Notes: generated by a model not told the origin, from the sequence alone. 5,157 bases of DNA from Chloroflexota bacterium (GCA_003648125.1 QMOE01000224.1:1-5157), one strand, 5' to 3'. Shown: positions 1 to 5,066, numbered from the stretch's first letter. Program-made: numbers and translations.

Positions 1-118
1 CATTTTCGCTTCTTGAGGAGCAAAAACATCTTTACACTTTTGTGGACGCTGATTTAGCATCTACGCGGGACAATGAAACGAGCGCAGGCTGAACAGTTGC
101 CGAGAATTTATAAACGAG

Positions 119-149
119 TTTTTCGGCGCTGGCGAACCATGCCGAAAAA
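119..149. repeat. Inverted repeat, 9-bp perfect arms
   Basis: TTTTTCGGC at 119-127 is the exact reverse complement of GCCGAAAAA at 141-149, with a 13-base loop. The A/T runs lie inside the arms and no T run follows on either strand, so it does not look like a typical intrinsic terminator. It may be a fragment of a dispersed repeat. Confidence 0.7.
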
Positions 150-213
150 TCCGTATGGCAGCCCGTGTTAATCCGTGTCCCAATCACCCCCATTTTCTGA
201 GAACACGTGCATA

Positions 214-261
214 TTGCGTAATGGCATAATTATAACGATGATGATTTGACAAAATACGCAA
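214..261. promoter_or_regulatory. Separated inverted repeat, possible operator half-sites
   Basis: TTGCGTA at 214-220 is the exact reverse complement of TACGCAA at 255-261. The centres are 41 bp apart, close to four helical turns, and the right half lies in the spacer between the -35 and -10 boxes of the regulator promoter. This layout would suit a repressor that bridges two sites to control its own gene. The known SufR operator form CAAC-N6-GTTG is not seen here. A 7-bp match could be chance. Confidence 0.3.
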
Positions 262-274
262 GACGTACTAGAAT
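246..274 (+). promoter_or_regulatory. Sigma-70 type promoter of the regulator/radical SAM operon
   Basis: A perfect -35 box TTGACA (246-251) is followed by a 17-bp spacer and a -10 box TAGAAT (269-274), one mismatch from consensus. Transcription would start near 281, leaving a leader of about 17 bases before the ATG at 298. No other promoter is seen before the radical SAM gene. Confidence 0.8.
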
Positions 275-297
275 GTATCCTTCTTGGGGAAGGAGCT

Positions 298-921
298 ATG
301 CAGGCCACTCGAGAGCGCATTTTGAATATCCTGAAAGAGCGCCAGCAGGCAACAGTTGGTGAGTTGTGCCGCGAACTGGGCCTGACTGCCGTCACCGTGC
401 GTTACCATCTCGAAATCCTGCGCGGCGAAGGTCTTGTCGCAGAGCCGTCTGCGCGTCCCTGCGAATTCCCCGGTCGCCCCAGGTACGTTTACACTCTGAC
501 GGGAAAAGCCGGCGCTTTTTTCCCCCAGCGATATGATCGTCTCGCTGACTTAATTCTCAGCGAGGTACGCCTGCTATCGTCGCCTGGAGAAATGGGTCGG
601 ATGATGGAGCGCATCGGCGAGCGTATCGCCGGTCAGGCAGATCTGTCCGTTGAGGGCGATTTCAAAGCTCGACTGCTAGCCACTATCGAGTTTCTCAATG
701 AGCAGGGATATCTGGCTCGCTGTGAGCAGAGCGATGACGGCGTCCACTTGCTGCATATCGCCAATTGCCCTTACGAACGAGTAGCCGAGCGAGATCAGGT
801 GGTCTGCGTTATGGACATGGCGATGTTGACCAGTCTCTTGGGTGTGGTTCCGCGACGCATTGCCTCTGTGGCTCAGGGCGACCGGCAATGCACTTACGTT
901 ATTCATCCTCCCGACAGATAA
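298..921 (+). CDS. SufR-like winged-helix transcriptional regulator (ArsR/DeoR type, COG2345)
   Basis: This 207-residue protein is a cytoplasmic DNA-binding regulator. Residues 3-50 form a winged helix-turn-helix, with the recognition helix around LTAVTVRYHLEIL (29-41), followed by a wing with the GRPRYVY stretch (59-65). The C-terminal half carries Cys142, Cys157, Cys170 and Cys198. The NCPY...VC...CTY pattern is typical of the SufR-like family, in which such cysteines bind an Fe-S cluster that tunes DNA binding. Cys157 and Cys170 have the SufR C-X12-C spacing. The third cysteine of the canonical four-cysteine motif would fall near residue 184, which is Val. The ATG at 298 fits the family N-terminus (TRERIL), although AGGAG at 291-295 is only 2 bases from it; GGGGA at 286-290 is better spaced. 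It has its own near-consensus promoter and probably shares a transcript with the downstream radical SAM gene. Cluster binding and targets are inferred. Confidence 0.85.
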   Translation: MQATRERILNILKERQQATVGELCRELGLTAVTVRYHLEILRGEGLVAEPSARPCEFPGRPRYVYTLTGKAGAFFPQRYDRLADLILSEVRLLSSPGEMGRMMERIGERIAGQADLSVEGDFKARLLATIEFLNEQGYLARCEQSDDGVHLLHIANCPYERVAERDQVVCVMDMAMLTSLLGVVPRRIASVAQGDRQCTYVIHPPDR

Positions 922-926
922 CCGAT

Positions 927-950
927 AGGAGCGGAATGGAATCCGCGCCT
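927..950 (+). repeat. Small hairpin between regulator and radical SAM gene
   Basis: GCGGA (931-935) pairs with TCCGC (942-946) around a 6-base loop. AGG (927-929) can extend the pairing to CCT (948-950) across an A/G mismatch. No T run follows, so it is not an obvious terminator. It may shape the intercistronic mRNA or be meaningless. Confidence 0.4.
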
Positions 951-990
951 ACAAGACTATTTTCGAAGCAGACACAGATTAGAGAACCGT

Positions 991-2391
991 ATGCCTATCA
1001 AGACGACACTCATTTACCCGGGCATCGCTGGCCTGGGATTCAACTCTCTCAAACGAGGGATGGAGGCCGGGTGGATTTCACACGGCCTGGCTTCCCTCAG
1101 CGGGGCCGCCAAAGCGCAAGGCTTTGAGGTAGACCTGATTGACTTGCGAGCGCTTTCCAACTGGGACCACTTCCGCCAGGTGTTGGCGGAGCGGGATCCC
1201 GATGTCATCGGTGTGACGATGATGAGCGTGGATTATAACCCCGCCCGTCAGGCCATCGCCATTGCCAGGGAGGTCAAGCCCGAGATTATCACTATCATTG
1301 GCGGCCCCCACGTCACCATCGCGCTGGAAGATTCTCTGCGTATGCCCTACGTTGATTATTTGGTGACCGGCGAAGGAGAGACAACTTTTCCCAAGTTACT
1401 GCGGCTGATCGAAGGTGGCGACAGGCCACCTTCCCGCGTGTTGCGCGGCGAGACGCCCGACCTGGATAGCATCCCTTTCACCGACCGGGGGCTGTTCCTC
1501 AACGAGTGGCGCAAGTGGGGCTACGATCTCGATTCGCCTGAGGTGCCTTTTGTCGAGGAGTTGCCGCCGCCGTTCGTCACCATCATCGCTGGACGAGGCT
1601 GTCTCTACAATTGCGCTTTTTGCAAGCCCGGCGAGGATTATCTCTTTGGCAAACGCACGCGCCGGCGCAGCGCAGATAACGTCATCGCTGAACTGCACAT
1701 GTTGGTGGAGCGCTATCACATTGCTTCTTTCATGTTCCACGACGATTGTCTGACGGAGGATCGGGACTGGGTGATGGAGTTCACGGAAAAGTACACCGCT
1801 CAGGGGTTCACTATGCCTTTCCTCTGTCAGAGTCGAGCCGACATCATCGCCAAGCACGAGGATATGGTGGCCCGCATGGCCCAGGTTGGGCTGCGGGGGT
1901 ACTTTATTGGTTTCGAAAGCGGCAACGATCGCATCCTCAAGTTTATTCGCAAGGGCACCACCGTGGAGCAGAACCGCCAGGCCGGCCGTGTCTGCCGCAA
2001 GTATGGCATTTCCATCTGGGCCAACTATATGATGGGACTGCCGACTGAGACCAAAGAAGAAGTGATGGACACGGTGCGGCTGATGAAGGAAATTGACCCC
2101 GATTACTACAGTCCGGCTTTCTTCACCCCCCACCCCGGCACGGATCTGTACGATTATGCTGTTGAGCACGGTCTGAGCCGTATCACTGATTACGACTCCT
2201 ATCGCCGCAACCCCACCGAGCCTAAAATCAAGGGGCAGGATTACGAGTTCCTCAAGTGGGCAATGACCGAGAGCCAACGCCGCAAGCCACTCAACGCTTT
2301 CAAACGCTGGATGCGCCACCAATGGCGGCGGGCACGCCGCGCCACCCCCGCAAAAGTGATGCGCAAGCTGGGGTTGGTCAGGACAGCGTGA
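991..2391 (+). CDS. Cobalamin-binding-domain radical SAM protein (BchE/HpnJ-like class B)
   Basis: This is a 466-residue radical SAM enzyme. Residues 1-140 form a Rossmann-like B12-binding domain, with the GGPHVT segment (104-109) and GEGETTFPKLL (127-137). The classic DxHxxG motif that supplies a lower axial His is absent, as is common in this class. The radical SAM core follows at about 195-400. It has a CxxxCxxC cluster motif (Cys204, Cys208, Cys211) in GRGCLYNCAFCKPG, the GFESGNDRILKFIRKG segment (307-322) and NYMMGLPTET (345-354). It should bind a [4Fe-4S] cluster, S-adenosylmethionine and cobalamin. Relatives include BchE and HpnJ and many methyltransferases of unactivated carbons, but the substrate cannot be read from the sequence. 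The last 36 residues are very basic (13 Arg/Lys). The ATG at 991 has a weak Shine-Dalgarno (AGAG, 981-984). It lies 69 bp after the regulator with no promoter seen between them, so the two probably form an operon. Confidence 0.9.
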   Translation: MPIKTTLIYPGIAGLGFNSLKRGMEAGWISHGLASLSGAAKAQGFEVDLIDLRALSNWDHFRQVLAERDPDVIGVTMMSVDYNPARQAIAIAREVKPEIITIIGGPHVTIALEDSLRMPYVDYLVTGEGETTFPKLLRLIEGGDRPPSRVLRGETPDLDSIPFTDRGLFLNEWRKWGYDLDSPEVPFVEELPPPFVTIIAGRGCLYNCAFCKPGEDYLFGKRTRRRSADNVIAELHMLVERYHIASFMFHDDCLTEDRDWVMEFTEKYTAQGFTMPFLCQSRADIIAKHEDMVARMAQVGLRGYFIGFESGNDRILKFIRKGTTVEQNRQAGRVCRKYGISIWANYMMGLPTETKEEVMDTVRLMKEIDPDYYSPAFFTPHPGTDLYDYAVEHGLSRITDYDSYRRNPTEPKIKGQDYEFLKWAMTESQRRKPLNAFKRWMRHQWRRARRATPAKVMRKLGLVRTA

Positions 2392-2422
2392 AACGTAAGA
2401 CTCGGTAGAGCCAATTTTGCTT

Positions 2423-2456
2423 GGCCTGGACCGCCAGGCCCAAATCGGGGATTTGG
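2423..2456. repeat. Two back-to-back hairpins after the radical SAM gene
   Basis: GGCCTGG (2423-2429) pairs with CCAGGCC (2434-2440) around ACCG. CCAAATC (2440-2446) pairs with GATTTGG (2450-2456) around GGG. Both have perfect 7-bp arms and share base 2440. They start 32 bp past the stop codon, and no T run follows, so termination by them alone is doubtful. Confidence 0.6.
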
Positions 2457-2497
2457 CAATTTCCTCGGAGCGATTTCGACCTGTGCAATCAAGATTT

Positions 2498-2518
2498 GCG
2501 TCGCGTACCGCGCGGCGC
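2498..2518. repeat. GC-rich hairpin
   Basis: Bases 2498-2506 pair with 2510-2518 around a 3-base loop, giving nine pairs of which two are G-T wobbles. It is one unit in a series of palindromes and has no T run. Confidence 0.4.
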
Positions 2519-2543
2519 TAAACCGCCATGCTCATAGCCAAAC

Positions 2544-2569
2544 CCCGCTTCGCGGGCTTCCTGCAGCCC
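2544..2569. repeat. Two overlapping, mutually exclusive hairpins
   Basis: CCCGC (2544-2548) pairs with GCGGG (2552-2556). GGGCT (2554-2558) pairs with AGCCC (2565-2569). They share bases 2554-2556, so both cannot form together. The arms are short (5 bp), so significance is modest. Confidence 0.35.
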
Positions 2570-2580
2570 AACATCGCCGC

Positions 2581-2667
2581 CTTTGTCATTGCGAGCCGCC
2601 GCAGGCGGCGAAGCAATCTCCTGTTTGGGGATTGCTTCGGGCAAAAAGCACCCTCGCAATGACAAAG
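2581..2667. repeat. MITE-like palindromic element with 15-bp terminal inverted repeats
   Basis: CTTTGTCATTGCGAG (2581-2595) is the perfect inverse of CTCGCAATGACAAAG (2653-2667). Inside are two further hairpins: GCCGCC (2595-2600) with GGCGGC (2604-2609), and CGAAGCAATC (2609-2618) with GATTGCTTCG (2630-2639). The whole folds as a three-way junction. The CATTGCGAG...CGAAGCAATC wording matches a dispersed repeat I recall from many bacterial genomes, Chloroflexota included. No transposase is encoded and no target-site duplication is evident. Confidence 0.85.
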
Positions 2668-2677
2668 AGTATTTTTT
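2581..2677 (+). terminator. Possible terminator of the radical SAM operon formed by the MITE
   Basis: The 87-bp palindrome is followed after 4 bases by a T6 run (2672-2677). Read on the + strand this gives a strong stem with a nearby U tract, located about 190 bases past the radical SAM stop codon. The four bases between stem and T run make it less than ideal. It is nonetheless the best terminator candidate for this operon. Confidence 0.4.
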
Positions 2678-2700
2678 CAATATTCCGTGGCGTTTACACG

Positions 2701-2820
2701 CTGTAGCTGCGATTGGAAATCGCGCTGACTGTAGGGCAGGTTTCCAAACCTGCCTTTCTGTTCAAAGAGCAAGTTCTCGACCTGCTGCCACCAATTGGCG
2801 GGTAAGAAACCCACCCTACA
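2701..2820. repeat. Composite palindromic repeat with TGTAGGG ends
   Basis: A first unit starts CTGTAG (2701-2706) and contains GCGATT (2709-2714) paired with AATCGC (2718-2723). A second starts CTGTAG (2729-2734) and contains GGCAGGTTT (2735-2743) paired with AAACCTGCC (2746-2754). The second unit is closed at its far end by GAAACCCACCCTACA (2806-2820), which matches the inverse of 2730-2744 at 13 of 15 bases. This is the layout of a non-autonomous element with imperfect terminal inverted repeats. The wording resembles dispersed repeats I recall from Anaerolineae-like genomes. Confidence 0.7.
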
Positions 2821-2828
2821 AATTCGCG

Positions 2829-2887
2829 CCCCGGATTATTGAGATGATACAACAAAGACTTGAATGTCTTGCCCCGGAATATTGAAA
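2829..2887. repeat. Pair of 16-bp direct repeats flanking a small hairpin
   Basis: CCCCGGATTATTGAGA (2829-2844) recurs as CCCCGGAATATTGAAA (2872-2887), differing at 2 of 16 positions and spaced 43 bp start to start. Between them AAGAC (2855-2859) can pair with GTCTT (2866-2870). The pair lies just past the end of the lipoprotein gene and may be a duplicated insertion flank or a leftover of a repeat. Confidence 0.55.
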
Positions 2888-2914
2888 AGGTACATCGCCC
2901 ACTCAATGCATGTC

Positions 2915-4189
2915 TTACGGCACATCAATGTAAAGTGCAACAGGGTCCACCCGGAAGTTGACCATCGAGATTTGCACATCCTCGTGGATGAGCGAAGCAT
3001 AGCAGTACTGCGGGTTGCGAGCCTCCACCACATCCACGAAGCGGATACCGCCGGTGACGGTCGCCCGCTCGCCGGCCGGCAGGTAGCGGTGTCCCTCGTC
3101 GTCCGTCACCAAATCGTCCTGCCCGCCTATGGCCCAGCGCCAGGGATGGTCTGTGGGGCTGTTCTCGCAATGGATACCTATCCGAAACGCACCCGACTGC
3201 TGGTACTCGCCCAAAGTGGAGTAATTCTGATCACTGTCGTAGACCGTGCCCGGCGGGGGGCCACTGGTGCGGATGGGCACGACGCTGTCGTTTTCGACCG
3301 TCAAGGTAAAGTAGAGCGTGCCACCCAGAGGGATGCTCACTCGCGGGCCGTCTCCTCCTGACCACTCTACCTCGCCGTTGAGAATGTAGGCGCGGGGCAC
3401 TCCGCCGTCCTGGATAGTCAGCGTGCCCGTCGCCACCGTCCACTGTCCCACCGCGTCCCGCGCCCGCATGGTCACGGTGTACGTGCCGTCGGGGGGCGGG
3501 TCGGCGCCGTGGTCCACCCCGGCGTCGTAGTCGAACTCGTGCCAGCCGGCCTGGTTGAGTGGGGTGAGTTTCTCTTTCCACTCTACGTGATGACGCACCC
3601 CGTCATCCCCTTCCAGGTAGACGGTCATCTCTGCCACGTCTTTCTTGAGGTCCACGTTGATCGTCGCCCGGTCGCTGATGCTGTCCCGATTGGGTGTAAA
3701 GATCGGCGGGTACACGCTAAAGCCACGCAGTTCCGGCAGCGCAGTGTCGGCGGCGGCGATGGTGAGCGTGCCGGTAACCTGCTCGGTGACGCCTTCCGCA
3801 TCGGTCGCCTCCACCGTCCAGGTGTAGACGCCGTCTTGCAACACGCGCTTTTCCACTGTGAACTCATCGAACTCTTCTCCGGGCAGCACGTAGCCATCTA
3901 CCACACCGGAGAAGAGCACCTGATGGGGTTCCTCAATGGAGGGGCCGTGGTGGATGTGGTCGCGGAAGTAGTAGCGGCTTCCTGCTGTGTCCTCGAAGTA
4001 GATCGAGACCTCTGCGCTGCGGGCCAGGTTGTACGTGATCTTGAGTACATCTGAATTTCTATCCGCGTTGGGGGTGATGAGATTGGGAGAGAAAGAGACC
4101 TGGCTCAACAATGGCTTCTCTCTACAACCGGTCAGTGCCAATACCAATCCTAGCATTGCCACTGCTAACATTATGCGCCAGTTTCGCAA
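2915..4189 (-). CDS. Lipoprotein with two FlgD-type Ig-like domains
   Basis: This is a 424-residue exported lipoprotein. I place the start at TTG (4189-4187), because AGGAGG (4201-4196) sits 6 bases upstream. The first residues then give a basic n-region (RNWR), a hydrophobic stretch and the lipobox LTGC, so Cys22 should be lipidated. An in-frame ATG lies at 4171 but has no ribosome site. A longer frame from 4339 is false because it reads the tRNA. Two tandem Ig-like domains follow, about 33-145 and 157-260. They open with FSPNLITPN and VYPPIFTPN and close with DGVYTWTVEATDAEG...TGTLTI and DGTYTVTMRARDAVG...TGTLTI, as in FlgD/CHU_C-type domains. The C-terminal part (264-424) is a separate beta-rich domain that I do not recognise; its only cysteines, 341 and 396, could form a disulfide. 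It probably sits on the cell surface and binds another protein or a glycan. Its actual role is unknown. Confidence 0.85.
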   Translation of the reverse strand: MRNWRIMLAVAMLGLVLALTGCREKPLLSQVSFSPNLITPNADRNSDVLKITYNLARSAEVSIYFEDTAGSRYYFRDHIHHGPSIEEPHQVLFSGVVDGYVLPGEEFDEFTVEKRVLQDGVYTWTVEATDAEGVTEQVTGTLTIAAADTALPELRGFSVYPPIFTPNRDSISDRATINVDLKKDVAEMTVYLEGDDGVRHHVEWKEKLTPLNQAGWHEFDYDAGVDHGADPPPDGTYTVTMRARDAVGQWTVATGTLTIQDGGVPRAYILNGEVEWSGGDGPRVSIPLGGTLYFTLTVENDSVVPIRTSGPPPGTVYDSDQNYSTLGEYQQSGAFRIGIHCENSPTDHPWRWAIGGQDDLVTDDEGHRYLPAGERATVTGGIRFVDVVEARNPQYCYASLIHEDVQISMVNFRVDPVALYIDVP

Positions 4190-4195
4190 TGCGAT

Positions 4196-4201
4196 CCTCC
4201 T
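4196..4201 (-). promoter_or_regulatory. Strong Shine-Dalgarno fixing the lipoprotein TTG start
   Basis: AGGAGG on the minus strand lies 6 bases before TTG (4189-4187) and 24 bases before the first downstream ATG (4171). The spacing decides for the TTG, which also gives a normal lipoprotein n-region. Confidence 0.8.
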
Positions 4202-4220
4202 CGGTTGGAATCCAGAGAAA

Positions 4221-4253
4221 AGAAACCAGGTTTTTGGAGAAAACCTGGTTTCT
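4221..4253 (-). terminator. Perfect 14-bp hairpin after the tRNA, likely terminator and repeat
   Basis: AGAAACCAGGTTTT (4221-4234) is the exact inverse of AAAACCTGGTTTCT (4240-4253), with a 5-base loop. On the minus strand it begins 11 bases past the tRNA end and leads into a T-rich run (TTTCTTTTCTC), so it could end the tRNA transcript. The GAAACC...GGTTTC wording also resembles a dispersed palindrome I recall from Chloroflexota and cyanobacteria. It lies in the leader of the lipoprotein gene and could therefore attenuate it. Confidence 0.65.
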
Positions 4254-4263
4254 GGGAAGCCAG

Positions 4264-4335
4264 AGCGGGTGAGGGGATTCGAACCCCTGACATTCAGCTT
4301 GGGAAGCTGACGTTCTACCACTGAACTACACCCGC
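4264..4335 (-). tRNA. tRNA-Gly (anticodon CCC)
   Basis: The 72-base gene folds as a full cloverleaf. The acceptor stem is GCGGGTG (4335-4329) with CACCCGC (4271-4265), with T as discriminator at 4264. The D arm is GTTC/GAAC. The anticodon arm is TCAGC-TTCCCAA-GCTGA, giving anticodon CCC, which reads GGG. The variable loop has 5 bases, and the T arm is AGGGG-TTCGAAT-CCCCT. The 3' CCA is not encoded, so it must be added afterwards. The anticodon arm resembles bacterial tRNA-Gly(CCC) such as E. coli glyU. It has its own consensus promoter just upstream. Confidence 0.97.
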
Positions 4336-4346
4336 ACACCTAAATC

Positions 4347-4374
4347 ATTATACCGGGCAAGCACAAAATGTCAA
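4347..4374 (-). promoter_or_regulatory. Consensus promoter of tRNA-Gly
   Basis: On the minus strand a perfect TTGACA (4374-4369) is separated by 16 bp from a perfect TATAAT (4352-4347). Transcription would start near 4340, about 5 bases before the mature tRNA. The promoter begins 8 bp after the stop codon of the cyclic-nucleotide-binding gene. Confidence 0.9.
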
Positions 4375-4382
4375 ATCGCCGT

Positions 4383-4889
4383 CTACCTTGCCCGTGGCTG
4401 CCAGAATAGTTGTTCGCGGATCGTCAAATCGGTGCCCCGGATTTTGAACGCCAGATCGGCGGCTATGTTGCGCATCAGGCGGTAGCCCAGGTCTGGGTGA
4501 TCATTGCACAGATTGATCAGCCGGTCACGAGGGATGACCAGGAGATGGGCCTGCTTTGAGGTACAGTGGGCCGAGGCCGTCCGCAACCCTTTGTCCACTA
4601 ACGCGACCTCGCCAAAAGTCTGCCCGCGTCTGAGCGTAGCAACAGTCAGCGGTTGGGAGGATTGCCCTGTGGTGGATTGGATGAGAGATGGGCTCAATTG
4701 AATATCCACAGTCCCATTGGCAATAATGTACAATTCGTCGCCAGAACTGCTCTCCTCAAAGATGACCTCCCATTTCTTGAGTGTGATCTCCGAGCAGAGG
4801 GACGCGATCATATCCAATTGAGGGCCGGTCAGGTCGTAGAAAATATCTGCCTGTCGTATAACATTGACATATTCTGTAGGCTTAGTCAT
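4383..4889 (-). CDS. Stand-alone cyclic-nucleotide-binding domain protein (CRP-like fold)
   Basis: This 168-residue protein is a single CNB domain. Its N-terminal helix segment ADIFYDLTGPQLDMI is the usual start of this fold, and the beta-roll has the GDELYIIANGTVDIQL stretch (about 50-65). The phosphate-binding cassette is FGEVALVDKGLRTASA (92-107). Both ligand residues of the family, the Glu of FGE (94) and the Arg of RTA (103), are present, so cAMP or cGMP binding is plausible. About 15 residues (66-80) extend the loop before the cassette. It ends after one C-terminal helical stretch and has no helix-turn-helix, so it is not a CRP/FNR transcription factor. It may act through a protein partner. 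I prefer ATG 4889, with GAGG 9 bases upstream; an in-frame GTG at 4898 would add 3 residues but overlaps the ribosome site. Confidence 0.85.
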   Translation of the reverse strand: MTKPTEYVNVIRQADIFYDLTGPQLDMIASLCSEITLKKWEVIFEESSSGDELYIIANGTVDIQLSPSLIQSTTGQSSQPLTVATLRRGQTFGEVALVDKGLRTASAHCTSKQAHLLVIPRDRLINLCNDHPDLGYRLMRNIAADLAFKIRGTDLTIREQLFWQPRAR

Positions 4890-4920
4890 AGGATTCACCC
4901 TCGCTTTCTTTCTCTACGAG

Positions 4921-4949
4921 ATTGTACCACATTTGCTTGGGGCGTGCAA
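4921..4949 (-). promoter_or_regulatory. Likely promoter of the CNB-domain gene
   Basis: On the minus strand a -10 box TACAAT (4926-4921), preceded by TGG as an extended -10, lies 17 bp after TTGCAC (4949-4944), a weak -35 that matches only the TTG part of consensus. The start would be near 4914, leaving a leader of about 25 bases. Confidence 0.6.
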
Positions 4950-4993
4950 CAGGGCTTTTCGATTCGGGTGTCCGTCATTTTCTTGCGCGCCGT

Positions 4994-5060
4994 GGAACGC
5001 GGTCATTGGAGCGCGGCCATCTTGGCCGCATGCGAGCGGGAACGCTCGCGTTCCCAGGCA
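4994..5060. repeat. Palindromic repeat module, copy 1
   Basis: The 67-bp module begins GGAACGCGGTCATTGGAG (4994-5011) and ends GCGTTCCCAGGCA (5048-5060). GGAACGCG (4994-5001) is the exact inverse of CGCGTTCC (5047-5054). Inside are GCGGCCA (5013-5019) with TGGCCGC (5023-5029), and GCGAGCG (5032-5038) with CGCTCGC (5043-5049). The wording resembles a dispersed Anaerolineae repeat I recall. No coding function is seen. Confidence 0.7.
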
Positions 5061-5066
5061 GTCATC

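Larger units (their letters stand above)
1..297. other. Intergenic region left of the regulator gene
   Basis: No convincing gene is seen. The reading frame from base 3 to a TGA at 90-92 is open and could be the last 29 codons of a gene entering from the left, but nothing in it is recognisable. A hairpin lies at 119-149. A short direct repeat CCGTGT occurs twice around 163-179, in a phrase resembling dispersed repeats I recall from environmental Chloroflexota. The right part holds the promoter of the next gene. Confidence 0.6.
2392..2914. other. Palindrome-rich region between convergent genes
   Basis: This 523-bp stretch separates the ends of the radical SAM gene (+) and the lipoprotein gene (-). 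I find no credible gene: the short open frames read through inverted repeats and have no ribosome site or domain. It contains at least seven palindromes (2423-2440, 2440-2456, 2498-2518, 2544-2556, 2581-2667, 2709-2723, 2735-2754) and a pair of direct repeats near its right end. It is probably a landing zone for dispersed palindromic repeats. Confidence 0.7.

Noticed and set aside
3..92. Open frame that could be the last 29 codons of a gene entering from the left
   Set aside because: It is short, has no recognisable motif, and cannot be judged without the upstream sequence.
119..149. Intrinsic terminator
   Set aside because: No T run follows the stem on either strand and the loop is 13 bases.
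1396..2322. 308-codon open frame on the minus strand
   Set aside because: It lies wholly antisense to the radical SAM gene, whose motifs are certain, and its translation shows no domain; it is a shadow of the GC-biased codons.
2489..2680. 63-codon minus frame and an overlapping 100-codon plus frame (2583-2885)
   Set aside because: Both mostly translate the MITE-like palindrome and its flanks, a common source of false small genes.
2581..2820. Possible CRISPR array
   Set aside because: The repeats are palindromes of different sequence, without regular direct repeats and unique spacers, and no cas gene is present.
2864..4054. Plus-strand open frames of 165 and 181 codons
   Set aside because: They are antisense to the lipoprotein gene and lack ribosome sites and domains.
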